A stretch of 51,108 nucleotides of DNA, taken from assembly GCA_025356655.1 (NCBI GenBank), contig JANXRW010000014.1, positions 1 through 51,108 on the forward strand, in the 5' to 3' direction. The translations under genes were made by a program, and so were the position numbers. The notes under the pieces are model-generated. The model saw nothing but the letters and a program-made list of their open reading frames with translations. It made no database searches and was not told where the DNA came from. Source of the DNA: Betaproteobacteria bacterium. GTDB lineage: Bacteria > Pseudomonadota > Gammaproteobacteria > Burkholderiales > SHXO01. Each line of letters starts with the position of its first letter. Within the stretch, counting starts at the first letter, position 1. Positions 7,548-16,872 of this stretch are shown piece by piece.

Positions 7548-9491
7548 TTAGGATCCCAGGACGATGGTGTTCCAGCCCGGCTGGATCTGGAGGTCGGCTG
7601 AACGCGGACGGCCTTGGCCGTCACGCCAGTCGATGCGAATTTCCAGCCGTGCGGCCGGGTCCAGCTTGCCTAGGCCGAAGTGCAACTCTGGGCTGCGCCG
7701 ACCGGAGTGGCCGTTGCCGCCGTCGATCTGGCCCACGCGCAGCGCTCCATCGGGCAAGCGCAGGCGCACGCTGGCGCCAATGGCCGGCGGAAGGTGAACC
7801 CCGCCGGGTCGGCCAGATAGCACGCGTGTGCTTTGCTCGGGGGGTAGGGGCCCCTTGAGTAGGCGTAGCCCGAGAAACCCGCCGCAGTCCTTGCATCCGT
7901 TGTGGACGTAGACCGAAGGCTCCCACTGGTTGGCGTAGACGAAGTCGAGCGCGCCATCGCCATCGACGTCCGCCACCGCGACCCCGCGCGTGACGTAGGG
8001 GTCGGCAAGGCTCAGGGCAGCGGAGAGCGTGTAGAAGCGGCCGTCTGCTGCGCGCGCGAAAAGCGCATTGGGCTGGTATCCGCTCAGGTCGTCGCCGGGC
8101 CGGAAGGCGGGCCAGAAGCCCGGGTTGCTCATGATCTGGTCGTTACTGGTGGCCAAGGCCTGCAATTCGGCCCAGCGGTTGACACGGCCCTTCAGGAAGC
8201 CGGTGGCCTGGAGGACCTCCGGAACCCCGTCGTTGTTGAGGTCGACAATTTTGGCGTCCCAGCCCCAGCCACTGTGGGCGAGGCCGTATCGCTCCGCGGC
8301 CTGGGTAAAGGGCGCCTCTCCTCGGGCGAAGGCGCCCGGGTCGGCGCTGTTCACCCAGAGCATGTGGCTCTCCTGGAGGGAGTAAGGAGCGGCGATGTTG
8401 CTAACGTAGATGTCCAGGAGGCCGTCGCCGTTGATGTCACCGAAATCCACGCCCATACCCTTGAAGGAGTCTTGGCCTAGCACGGCGGATTTTGGGGTGA
8501 AGAATCCGCGCTTTCCCTCGAGCACCGCGAACTCCAGGTGGCCAGGGGTCGAGCGGTTGTGCAGCAGTCGGTCGGGGCCGAAGTCGTTGGCGAGGTAGAT
8601 CTCGGGCAATTGGTCGCCATCGAGGTCGGCGGCCGCCACCGCCAGCGTCCAGCCTCGGTCCAGTGCGGGGTCACTGAAGGGCGTCACGTGCTGGAAGCGC
8701 ACGGAAGGGTCTGCGCCCGAGGTCGAGGCATTCCATAGCAGGAAGTGCTTGCGCCCGCCATTGAAGGACTTGGACTTGGTGTCGTGCAAGTGCTCGCTGC
8801 CGGTCCCGTGAGCGTTAAGGATGTCCGAGCCATCGGCGAAGTAGTTGGCGAAGAGGAGATCGGGGTGCCCGTCGCCGTCGAAGTCCGCCAGGGTCGCGGC
8901 GTTGGTGAACCAGCGCTCTTGCGAGTCCACTAGTTCCACGGCCTTGAAGCCCGCGCGTGTGAGCGCGGTGGGACTACCCTCGGACGGTGGCACGCGCAGG
9001 TAGGCCACGGGAGTGCGCCCCCAGAAGTAGACCACTACGTCCATCCATCCGTCTTCATTCAGGTCGGCAAGCAGGCAACCCATGGGCGCCATGGTCTGAG
9101 GGGCATAGCGAAGAGGGGCGGGCTCCAGGGTGAAGGCCTCATAGCGCTTGCCCGTGCCCGGGACGGGCATGATCGTCACCGTGTCGGCGCGCGGGTCGAC
9201 TAGGCACAGATCATTGGGCGAGCCGTCGCCGTCCACATCCCCCAGCGCCGCACCCGCGCCTACGGTGGAGATCCAACCCGAGATGCGCGCCAGCGACGGG
9301 TGCACCTGACGCGTCGTCTTAAGCACGCCGACGGGGTCTGGGAGCAAGATAGGGGCGTCGAAGCGGTAGTGCCCGGCCAGTTGGGCGAGTTCTGCGTCTC
9401 CCAGCCGCCGGTCCAGCGTGGCGAAGCCCAGCAGGCTCACGATACCGAGTGCCACGAGGGGGGGTATCCAATTCCGGATTGCTTTTGGCAT
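7548..9491 (-). CDS. unbV: FG-GAP / ASPIC-UnbV domain protein UnbV
   Basis: A 647-residue exported or membrane-anchored beta-propeller. The N-terminus has one hydrophobic segment (about residues 8-24). At least seven calcium-binding FG-GAP loops follow, such as DVDGDGSPNDL, DLNEDGWMDVV, DFDGDGHPDLL, DLDGDQLPEIY, DINGDGLLDIY, DLNNDGVPEVL and DVDGDGALDFV. The C-terminal 100 residues are an ASPIC/UnbV domain (IGASVRLRLPDG, HFGLGKLD). The frame stays open upstream to 9935, but the ATG at 9491 follows AGGAGATCG and begins the signal-like segment, so I chose it. It is the fifth gene of the enediyne-type operon. Function is unknown. Confidence 0.9.
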   Translation of the reverse strand: MPKAIRNWIPPLVALGIVSLLGFATLDRRLGDAELAQLAGHYRFDAPILLPDPVGVLKTTRQVHPSLARISGWISTVGAGAALGDVDGDGSPNDLCLVDPRADTVTIMPVPGTGKRYEAFTLEPAPLRYAPQTMAPMGCLLADLNEDGWMDVVVYFWGRTPVAYLRVPPSEGSPTALTRAGFKAVELVDSQERWFTNAATLADFDGDGHPDLLFANYFADGSDILNAHGTGSEHLHDTKSKSFNGGRKHFLLWNASTSGADPSVRFQHVTPFSDPALDRGWTLAVAAADLDGDQLPEIYLANDFGPDRLLHNRSTPGHLEFAVLEGKRGFFTPKSAVLGQDSFKGMGVDFGDINGDGLLDIYVSNIAAPYSLQESHMLWVNSADPGAFARGEAPFTQAAERYGLAHSGWGWDAKIVDLNNDGVPEVLQATGFLKGRVNRWAELQALATSNDQIMSNPGFWPAFRPGDDLSGYQPNALFARAADGRFYTLSAALSLADPYVTRGVAVADVDGDGALDFVYANQWEPSVYVHNGCKDCGGFLGLRLLKGPLPPEQSTRVLSGRPGGVHLPPAIGASVRLRLPDGALRVGQIDGGNGHSGRRSPELHFGLGKLDPAARLEIRIDWRDGQGRPRSADLQIQPGWNTIVLGS

Positions 9492-9547
9492 TTTTTTCGA
9501 TCTCCTTGTTCTCGGCCTAAGTGCTCGCCCAGCGGGAGTGCAACGGC

Positions 9548-10531
9548 CTATTGGAATTTCCGGCGAATCCCAGCCCGCCAGGCCTCGTAGGCGGCCCCTG
9601 TCGGGTCGGGGTCCAGGCGCGAGGGCATGTGTTCGCGTGCGAGCTGGGCGGCCTGCGCCTGTGAGAGCCCGCAGATGGTGAGGCAGGCCAGTTCGGTGTG
9701 GGGCGCGGGATTGCCCGCCCGGGCGCGCGCCTCGGCGCCGAAGACAACGCCCTGGGCGAGTTCCGCAGAGAAGCCACTGCTCACGGCTTGCAGTTTTCCG
9801 ATTCCGGCTGCGTCCAGGCCTCCTGCATAGGCGAGCGCCAGTCCCACGCCGGACCAGAGGTCGCGATGGCGCTGCGGATCGAAGGCGGCGATCGCCTGCG
9901 CGATCCGCTCCGGTTGTGCGCCGCGTACGAACCACAGGCTACGGCCCAGACCCTGGTCGAAGGCGTGCAGCGCGTATTCCTGCGGCCAGGGCTTGCGCTC
10001 CTGCATGTCGATGAAGCGCCGCCAGTGGAAAAACCCCTCGTGGAAGCCATAGCCGTCGAGTACGAGCCACTTCAGCGGTGTGCCCATCTTCTCCACTGCC
10101 CAGAGCGGATGCCAGGGCAGGCGAGCAAGGGCCCAGCCGCAACCGACCAAGCAGATGTATTCGTGCGCGCTGGCTGGACCGCAGAGGAAGGCTGGCCAGA
10201 GGTTGCGCCCGGGCGTCAGCGCGTCCGACACGTAGAGCCCCATGGACGCTCCCTCGTAGGCGAACCCGCGTAAGGCGGGCTCCACCTCCTCCAGTATCCC
10301 CACCAGGGAGTCGAGCTCCCCCCTGCTCACGGCTTCGTTGTAGCCCGTCACAAAGGCCGCACCGATGGACTCCAGATGCAGCCGCATGCCATCGTCGGGC
10401 ACCTCGAAGCCGCGGCGGCGCACCTCGGTCTCGCTGGCCTGGATGCGCAACAGGCGGGCGCGAAGGGGACCCCATAGCCGCTCGATGAGGCCACCGGCCA
10501 GGGAGGGCGGTGCGCTGATGGTGTGGGACAT
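9548..10531 (-). CDS. unbL: DUF1702 protein UnbL of the enediyne cassette
   Basis: A 327-residue soluble protein of the DUF1702/UnbL family found beside enediyne PKS genes. Visible landmarks are AFVTGYNEAV, FAYEGASMGL, the cysteine-containing ICLVGCGWALARL and DGYGFHEGFF in the middle, and FGAEARARAGN near the C-terminus. No membrane segment is seen. GGAG lies seven bases upstream of the ATG. It starts 16 bp after the tebC stop, so it is in the same transcript. It is required in known enediyne pathways, but I know of no assigned reaction. Confidence 0.86.
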   Translation of the reverse strand: MSHTISAPPSLAGGLIERLWGPLRARLLRIQASETEVRRRGFEVPDDGMRLHLESIGAAFVTGYNEAVSRGELDSLVGILEEVEPALRGFAYEGASMGLYVSDALTPGRNLWPAFLCGPASAHEYICLVGCGWALARLPWHPLWAVEKMGTPLKWLVLDGYGFHEGFFHWRRFIDMQERKPWPQEYALHAFDQGLGRSLWFVRGAQPERIAQAIAAFDPQRHRDLWSGVGLALAYAGGLDAAGIGKLQAVSSGFSAELAQGVVFGAEARARAGNPAPHTELACLTICGLSQAQAAQLAREHMPSRLDPDPTGAAYEAWRAGIRRKFQ

Positions 10532-10547
10532 GGAAGTTCTCCGCCGG

Positions 10548-10982
10548 TCAGATTTCGAATTGTTGGAAGGTGCGGCGCAGTTCGGGGTCGATTTCCTCGA
10601 GTTCCCAGCGGCCGCCTTCCTCGCGCAGGAACTTGATGTCTTGACGGCCGCGGGCGAGCACCGGTGTCGCGCTTTCGCCCTCGGCGCGCAGGTACTCGAA
10701 GCCCAGGCTCACCCCGAAGGGCACAAAGCGCAGCAGCCGCATGCGCAGCAGAACCTCATCGAAGGCCCGGAACTCGTCCACGTAGTCGCAACTGGCGTGC
10801 GCGGTGACGAGGCGTAGCCGGCCAGACTCCAACTCGGCCAGGACATAGGGCGCGTAGGCCCGCAGGAACATCTCCCGGGCACGACCTTGCCAGGAGAAGT
10901 AATTCACGTAATACACATTGCCCACCAGGTTCGTTTCCTGGAAGGTCACCACATGGCGCAACTCGAAGTAGCCGGGATTCAT
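10548..10982 (-). CDS. tebC: Enediyne-type hot-dog thioesterase
   Basis: A 144-residue single hot-dog-fold thioesterase related to CalE7, DynE7 and SgcE10, which release the polyene chain from PksE. The segment FQETNLVGNVYYVNYFSWQG and the following RAREMFL are the family signature, with the conserved asparagine and arginine. These enzymes lack the acidic nucleophile of ordinary 4-hydroxybenzoyl-CoA-type thioesterases. The start lies 7 bp after the pksE stop and the pksE stop codon is embedded in the Shine-Dalgarno sequence (CTGAGG), so the two are coupled. Expected partner: the PksE acyl carrier protein. Confidence 0.93.
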   Translation of the reverse strand: MNPGYFELRHVVTFQETNLVGNVYYVNYFSWQGRAREMFLRAYAPYVLAELESGRLRLVTAHASCDYVDEFRAFDEVLLRMRLLRFVPFGVSLGFEYLRAEGESATPVLARGRQDIKFLREEGGRWELEEIDPELRRTFQQFEI

Positions 10983-10989
10983 GGAGGCC

Positions 10990-13900
10990 TCAGTCTTGCG
11001 GGATCAGGTGTTCAGCCGTCACGGGTTGGTCCGCCAGGGTGAGCGCGCGCGCGACGCCCAGGCCGATCCCGACCGCGCACCTCTGGCCGCCTTGGCCGAG
11101 TACCAAGTCGGCGGTGATAACCTGTAGGCTGGGGCCAGCAAAACAGAGCATCAGGCCCAGGCGTGTGTGCAGCACACGCGGCTCGATCTCGTCCAGCGGC
11201 CAGGAGGCCACGCCGAGCTTTTCCAGGCACTCAGTAGCAACCCATAGGTGCAGCGCGGCCAACTCCAGTGCCAGCCCGGCCCTGCGGGCGAGCAGCGTAA
11301 AGCGCTCAGTGCGGAGCGCCCCGAGCATGTGGCGCCAGTCGCCCAAGTTGAATCCCGGGTCGAACTGGAGGTCGCAGGAGACCTCGCGCTCCGCGCTCCC
11401 GGTGAGCAGCGTGAACTCGCCCGCGTGCGATAGCGAGACGGCATGTCCCGGCGTCCAAGGCGCCCCATTGGCGCGCCGTTGTAAGGTCGCAGCCGGCCCC
11501 AATGCTTGCTCCAACGCCGCCAAGGCGCGCTCATCGCGACGATCGGCCCCGCGCCCGACACCTGCCCGGAGACCGCGATATCCGGCGCCCTCGATGGCGA
11601 GGCGCTGCACGAACGCAACGAGCAGGTCCGGGTGCAGGCTCGCTCCAGACTCCCGCGCGCCCTCGACAACGCGCCGCAGGCGCAGGCCCCGCCATTGTTC
11701 CACCACCTCGCCCTCAGCCGTGGCAAGGTCCAGGTCCCAGTGGTACTCACTGCCATCGGATGCCGTCTCACGTGCGCGCAATCGGTAGTCGACGCCGGCG
11801 CGCAGGTGCCCGGGGAGGATCCGCATCGCGGCCGCCGGTAGAACGGTGAACTGGGGTATACAGGCCTGCAGCGCGTGGAGCAGCCCATCGCGCAGCGCTG
11901 CCTCCCCGCCGATACTGGCGCGCGGAAGAAAAGGACTGAACCAAGACTGTGCCGTGTCCTGCCCGAGCAGCAGGCGCGCCTCGCAGCCGAGGGCTTGGAC
12001 GTTGTCATAGCCCTGCACGCAGCGGAACGACGGGCCGTGGAATAACAGGCCTTCGTACACCGCGGCGGCCGCGCACTTTGGACCGGGAAGGGGGGGCAGC
12101 GGGTCCGCGACGACCGACCCTCGCGGTACCACCCGGGCGTGGAAGTGGGGCACGTCGAAGGCGGTGGTGGAGGCGCGCACCTGCGCCCGGATCTCCCCGT
12201 CAGTGTCCGCGAGCAGCGCCAAGCGCAGCGTGCAGCGCTCGCCGGCTGAGAAGGCCACGGGCTGCTCGATGTGCAGATCTTCCACGGTGTGACCCGATGC
12301 CGCCGGGCATAGTGCGTTCGCACCCTGCAGCATGGCCTCGAGGGCCGACACGGTCGGCAGCACCGGGATGCCGAAGGGTGCATGATCGCGTAGATGGACA
12401 TCCGTGTCGGTGCTGATGACACTGTCTACAATCAGTTCCACGCCGGGGTAATGTACGCGCGGCTCCTCGAGATAACGCAGTCGCATCGCATCGAAGGCTG
12501 TCGCATCGGGCGCCGGCCGGCCGTGGCGGCCAGCGACCAGGACCGGCTGGGTGTCCCCGCGGTGCATGAGTTCATCGAGTGCGCTGAGGGCTTCGTCGGT
12601 CTCCAGTGCCCGGGTATCGCTTTGCGCCAGCCCGTCGAGCACCCCGTCGAGCGTCACCGCCATTCCGGCAGACTTCCACGCGGTCCAGCAAAGGGGAATG
12701 CACACGGTTGCCGGAGAGGTCTCCCGGTAGGCTTGGACGCGTGCATTGAGCCACTCGTTGGCCTGGGCGTAATGGGCTTCTCCCACCATCCCCAGGCTGC
12801 CGATGATCGAGCCGTAGGACACCAGCAGCCGCAGGTGTCCCACCGGGAAGAACGCGAGCACCGTGTCCAACGCGCCGGCCTTGTTGGCCAGAGTGGCTAG
12901 CAGCACTGCGGGTTCCAGGCGTGCCACTTCGGTGGGCTCGTTGGATCCCGCTGCGTGGAAGAGCGCGTTGATGGGGCCGAGCGTGCGTTCCAGGGCATTG
13001 AGCGCAGTCCTGGTGGCGTCGGCGTCGCGTAGGTCGGCGGCGGCGTAGGCCGCCGGTATCGCCTCCGCATGCAACCGGGCCAGGGTGTCGCGTACCCGCA
13101 GATGGTTCGGCGGGCTTCGCCCCAGGAGGGCAAGCGAGCAGCCGTAGCGCCGCCCGAGGTGCAGGGCTGTCTCGGCTCCGATGCCGCGCGCGCCCCCGGT
13201 GACCAGGACCACGTCTCCAGGGCTAGGAAGCCATACCCTGCCCTGCGATCTCCCCAACGGACGCAGCCCTGGACCCCACGCCTGAGCGCTGGCGTCGACC
13301 CGTAGTTCGGTCAGTCCCCTAGGCGCCAGCGCGTAGGCCTGCAGTGCGCGTTCGAGCAGGGTTTCGTCGAGCCGGGGGAGGTCCACCACACAGATGCGCC
13401 GTTGGGGCACTTCGCGGGCCAGGCAGCGCGCGAAACCGCCGTGCAGGGGTTGGCGCTGGAGGATCAGCAGACCCTCGAGTTGAGGCTCGGCCAAAAACCG
13501 CTTGGCACAGCTGAGCAGGGCAAGGGCTTCCTGCGCTTGTGGGTGTTCTCCGGCCAGGTACACCATCGCTCGGGGCTTCGCGCCGCTCTCGCTCTCCGGG
13601 CCAAGGAGCCGGGCGCGCAGAGCCGTGGGCAGCCATTGGCCATCACCCTCGAGCACAAAGCGGATGTGGGTGGCGGGCCCGGTCAGCGCTTGTGCCTGCC
13701 AGAGGATCTCAAACGAGCGTAGCCAGGTATCGACCCCCGTCACGACGGCTTGGGCGCTTTCGCCCTGCTCCTGGCGCAGCCCTTCCAGGCGTTCGGCCAG
13801 TTCGGCCACGGTGACACTGCCCGGATCCCCCAAGGCCTGGGGGAGCGCCTGGATGCCCAGGGAGCGTGCCGTACGCGACGCCAGGTGACGCACGCGTATG

Positions 13901-16854
13901 GAGTTCAGGTGCAGGTCGGCGAGCAGTCGGGCGTCGGCGTCGATCGCCGAGAGCGGCAGCCCGGTGCTCTGCGCGATCTCCTGGCGCAGCGTCGATAGCG
14001 CGGTGTCACCGGCGCGCGCGGGCTCAAGGGGCGCCTCACTGCGCGGTGCGCGCCGCGGCAGCAACTCGGTGGCACCCGAAGGCGGTTCCAACAACTCGCA
14101 GGCGTTGCCGAGGAAACTGGGTGCACGGCCGGGGTCGAAGCTTCTAGGTTGGCGCCCGCGCCACAGGAACCCGACGTCCAGGTCTGCGCCGAGCGCCCAG
14201 GCCGTGCCCAGGGCGCAGAGAAACGCCTCTGCGCGCTCCCCCAGGACGTCGAGCGCACGCACCGGGATCGCGGTGGTTGCGGGAGCGAGTTGCGTGAGGC
14301 TGTGGCCCGGCCCGACCTCCAGCAGGAGGTCCAAGACGGGTAGGCCACGCAGCGCCTGGTGGAAGCGCACGGGCCGGTGGAACTGGGCGGCTAGCCCGTG
14401 CGCGATGGCAGCGGCGTCTGTGCGCTGGGCGCCATCGACGGTGGAGGCTAGCGGCAGGCGTGCCTCGTGCAACTCAAGCGTGCCCAGCACCTGTTCGAAC
14501 GGTGCAGCCAGGGGCGCGAGCAGGCGCGAATGGAATGGTACGCGCGTTGGCAGCAGGACAGCCTCGAACCCGCGTCGCAGGGCTTCCGCAAGTGCCGCGG
14601 CTACGGGCGCGACGGCGCCCGCCAGCACGTGCCGCTGCGCCGCATTCTCGCAGGCGAGATCCAGACCAAAGGCCGCTGCCAGTTTCAATGCCTGCTCGCG
14701 ATCCACATGGACCGCCACCATGCTGCCGCTCACCGTGGACATCAGGCGGCCGCGCTCCGCAGCGAGCAGCCGCAACGCCCGTGCGTCGAAGACGCCGGCG
14801 GCGTGGGCGGCGGCCACCTCGCCAAAACTGTGGCCCAGCACCACATCGGCCCGGAGTCCGCATTGCTCGAGAAGCGCCAGCGCGGCGATGCTGGCCTCAG
14901 CCAGCAGCGGTTGAGCGACCGCGGTGTCCGTGGCGTCCCCCGCAAGCAGTTGAGTGACCCGGCAGGCACTCGTGTGCAGGAGCGGGAAGCGGCGCGCCCA
15001 GGCCTCCGGGCGCAGGCGTAAGTTCTGGCCCTGGCCGGGAAAGAGCAGACCCAGCCGGAACTCGCTGCGCGCCTGCCCTGTGCCCCAGTTCGAGCGGGCA
15101 CTGGCGGGTGCAGGCAGGTCCGAGCCCAAGGCCGCGTGGAGTTCACCGGCGGCGGCTTCCAGTTCCTGCGGCGTTTGCGCCGTCACCCAAGCCCGCCAGG
15201 CCTGCGCTGGCTGCATCGCCCAGAAGGCACAGAGATCGCACATTTCCGCGCGCGACAGCGTGGCGCAGCGCTGCTGTATCTGTTCCACCGTCGCGCGCAG
15301 CGACGCCCGGTCAGGCGCGCAGAGCAGCAGCAGTTCGCCCGGCAGGGCTTCCACGTCAATCTCGCGCAGACCGAAGGCGGCTGCGGTGCCCGGGGCACCA
15401 CAGGCGGCCTCCAGGACCACGTGGCAATTGATGCCGCCGAAGCCAAAAGCGTTCACCCCAGCGATGACCGGGCGCGCGTGGCCTATGGGTTCGGAGTCGA
15501 GCGGCAGACGCAGTCGGCCCGCCACGGTCGGTTCCGAGAAGAGGTCATGGGGCTGCCGGAGGCCGGCCAGTGGCGGCACGGTGCGGTTGGCCAGTACGCC
15601 CAGGGCCTTCACTACGCCGGCCAGTCCGGCGGCGGCCTTGGTGTGACCGATGTTGGCCTTCACGGAACCGATCGGGATGGCCGGGCCACGGCTCCCCTCG
15701 AGGACGGCCGTCAGCGCAACGAGCTCCACGGGATCTCCTGTAGGCGTGCCGGTACCGTGCGCCTCGAAATAGTCCACCGCGCCGGGCGCGAGACCCGCGC
15801 GGGCGTAGGCCCGGGTAAGCGCCAGACGTTGCCCATCCACGCCGGGCCGCGTGAGGCCGCCTTGGCCGTCGGTGGATTGCCCCCAGCCGCGGATCCAGCC
15901 CAGCACCGGCCAGTTATGCGCTTCCACCGCTTCAATGGTGGCCAGGAGCAGGAAGGCGCAGCCCTCGCCCGGCCAGAAGCCGTCACTCGCCTGGTCGAAG
16001 ACGCGCATCGTGGAACGCGAGAGGGCACCGTTGCGGGCGAAGCCGATCAACTCGAAGGGGTCGAGGCTCAGATCCACCGCACCCACGAGCACGCTCTGCG
16101 CCCCGCCGGTTTGCAGCCGTTCGCAGGCGCTGGCTAGCGCCACCAGGGACGAGGCACAGGCGCCGTCGACGGTGTAGCCCCCGCCGCGCAGCCCAAAGTG
16201 ATTACAGATGCGGCCGGCGATCGTGTTCGCGAGTCCGCCCGCTAGGGAGTCTTCGTTGGGCTCAGGGAAGGGGGATTTGAACAGCTCCTCGAAGCGGGCC
16301 GCATGTTGACTGATCGCGAGCGGATCCAGTCCCTCGGCCGCCGCCAACCGCCGCACGACCCGCTCCACGTAAGGCCAGCGTCCACGAAGCAGCAGCGAGC
16401 GGCTGAATTCCCCCGTGAGGGTATTGGCGACGATGACGGCGGTGTCGTCGCCCAGTCCGGTGCCCCCGACTTGCCTAATCAGGCGGCCTGCGACATCGAG
16501 GGCGAGCCAGTGGGCCATGTCGGTGACCTGAAAGCTCGACTGGGGCACTCGGTGCAGCGCTCGGTCGAAGTGGTAGCCCTCAAGGAGGGCTGCCTCAATA
16601 GCATAGATGCCGTCGGGATTGTCACCCGCCTCGCGCGCGTATTCGTCTAGGCGCAGGCGCTCGGGCGGTAGGCGCCGGAAGCAGCGACGTCGCGCGAGCG
16701 AAAGCTCCCACAGGGCTGCCGGATGCGCGGCATCCGGAAACTCGCAGGTGGCCGCGACGATAGCGACCGGCGGTGCGGCAGGGGGCATGGCAACTGGCCT
16801 CGGGCAGGAGGGCGGGGCCGACGGGGGAGGTTTGGCCCCCGTCGGCTTCGACAC
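10990..16854 (-). CDS. pksE: Iterative type I enediyne polyketide synthase
   Basis: A 1954-residue PKS with the enediyne order KS-AT-ACP-KR-DH-PPTase. Ketosynthase: Cys233 in DGACASS, His366 in EAHGTGT, His404 in NIGHTK. Acyltransferase: Ser676 in GHSFGE. Carrier: Ser985 in DLHLNSI, the form typical of PksE. Ketoreductase: GGARGIG at about 1220-1226 and Tyr1362 in HYAQAN. Dehydratase: His1491 in HAPFGIPVLP, with Asp1656 a likely partner. The C-terminal phosphopantetheinyl transferase retains Asp1828 (CDLQF) and WVATECLEK with Glu1875 and Lys1879. All sites look intact. The start is GTG at 16854 with GGAG six bases upstream, 18 bp after the PEP-CTERM gene. In known systems this enzyme makes a linear C15-C16 polyene. 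Confidence 0.96.
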   Translation of the reverse strand: MSKPTGAKPPPSAPPSCPRPVAMPPAAPPVAIVAATCEFPDAAHPAALWELSLARRRCFRRLPPERLRLDEYAREAGDNPDGIYAIEAALLEGYHFDRALHRVPQSSFQVTDMAHWLALDVAGRLIRQVGGTGLGDDTAVIVANTLTGEFSRSLLLRGRWPYVERVVRRLAAAEGLDPLAISQHAARFEELFKSPFPEPNEDSLAGGLANTIAGRICNHFGLRGGGYTVDGACASSLVALASACERLQTGGAQSVLVGAVDLSLDPFELIGFARNGALSRSTMRVFDQASDGFWPGEGCAFLLLATIEAVEAHNWPVLGWIRGWGQSTDGQGGLTRPGVDGQRLALTRAYARAGLAPGAVDYFEAHGTGTPTGDPVELVALTAVLEGSRGPAIPIGSVKANIGHTKAAAGLAGVVKALGVLANRTVPPLAGLRQPHDLFSEPTVAGRLRLPLDSEPIGHARPVIAGVNAFGFGGINCHVVLEAACGAPGTAAAFGLREIDVEALPGELLLLCAPDRASLRATVEQIQQRCATLSRAEMCDLCAFWAMQPAQAWRAWVTAQTPQELEAAAGELHAALGSDLPAPASARSNWGTGQARSEFRLGLLFPGQGQNLRLRPEAWARRFPLLHTSACRVTQLLAGDATDTAVAQPLLAEASIAALALLEQCGLRADVVLGHSFGEVAAAHAAGVFDARALRLLAAERGRLMSTVSGSMVAVHVDREQALKLAAAFGLDLACENAAQRHVLAGAVAPVAAALAEALRRGFEAVLLPTRVPFHSRLLAPLAAPFEQVLGTLELHEARLPLASTVDGAQRTDAAAIAHGLAAQFHRPVRFHQALRGLPVLDLLLEVGPGHSLTQLAPATTAIPVRALDVLGERAEAFLCALGTAWALGADLDVGFLWRGRQPRSFDPGRAPSFLGNACELLEPPSGATELLPRRAPRSEAPLEPARAGDTALSTLRQEIAQSTGLPLSAIDADARLLADLHLNSIRVRHLASRTARSLGIQALPQALGDPGSVTVAELAERLEGLRQEQGESAQAVVTGVDTWLRSFEILWQAQALTGPATHIRFVLEGDGQWLPTALRARLLGPESESGAKPRAMVYLAGEHPQAQEALALLSCAKRFLAEPQLEGLLILQRQPLHGGFARCLAREVPQRRICVVDLPRLDETLLERALQAYALAPRGLTELRVDASAQAWGPGLRPLGRSQGRVWLPSPGDVVLVTGGARGIGAETALHLGRRYGCSLALLGRSPPNHLRVRDTLARLHAEAIPAAYAAADLRDADATRTALNALERTLGPINALFHAAGSNEPTEVARLEPAVLLATLANKAGALDTVLAFFPVGHLRLLVSYGSIIGSLGMVGEAHYAQANEWLNARVQAYRETSPATVCIPLCWTAWKSAGMAVTLDGVLDGLAQSDTRALETDEALSALDELMHRGDTQPVLVAGRHGRPAPDATAFDAMRLRYLEEPRVHYPGVELIVDSVISTDTDVHLRDHAPFGIPVLPTVSALEAMLQGANALCPAASGHTVEDLHIEQPVAFSAGERCTLRLALLADTDGEIRAQVRASTTAFDVPHFHARVVPRGSVVADPLPPLPGPKCAAAAVYEGLLFHGPSFRCVQGYDNVQALGCEARLLLGQDTAQSWFSPFLPRASIGGEAALRDGLLHALQACIPQFTVLPAAAMRILPGHLRAGVDYRLRARETASDGSEYHWDLDLATAEGEVVEQWRGLRLRRVVEGARESGASLHPDLLVAFVQRLAIEGAGYRGLRAGVGRGADRRDERALAALEQALGPAATLQRRANGAPWTPGHAVSLSHAGEFTLLTGSAEREVSCDLQFDPGFNLGDWRHMLGALRTERFTLLARRAGLALELAALHLWVATECLEKLGVASWPLDEIEPRVLHTRLGLMLCFAGPSLQVITADLVLGQGGQRCAVGIGLGVARALTLADQPVTAEHLIPQD

Positions 16855-16872
16855 GGATGCTCCAGGCTTTTC

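Noticed and set aside
15136-16137. Long open frame on the plus strand opposite the pksE ketosynthase region
   Set aside because: The pksE motifs on the minus strand are unambiguous and the antisense product has a composition typical of a GC-rich shadow.
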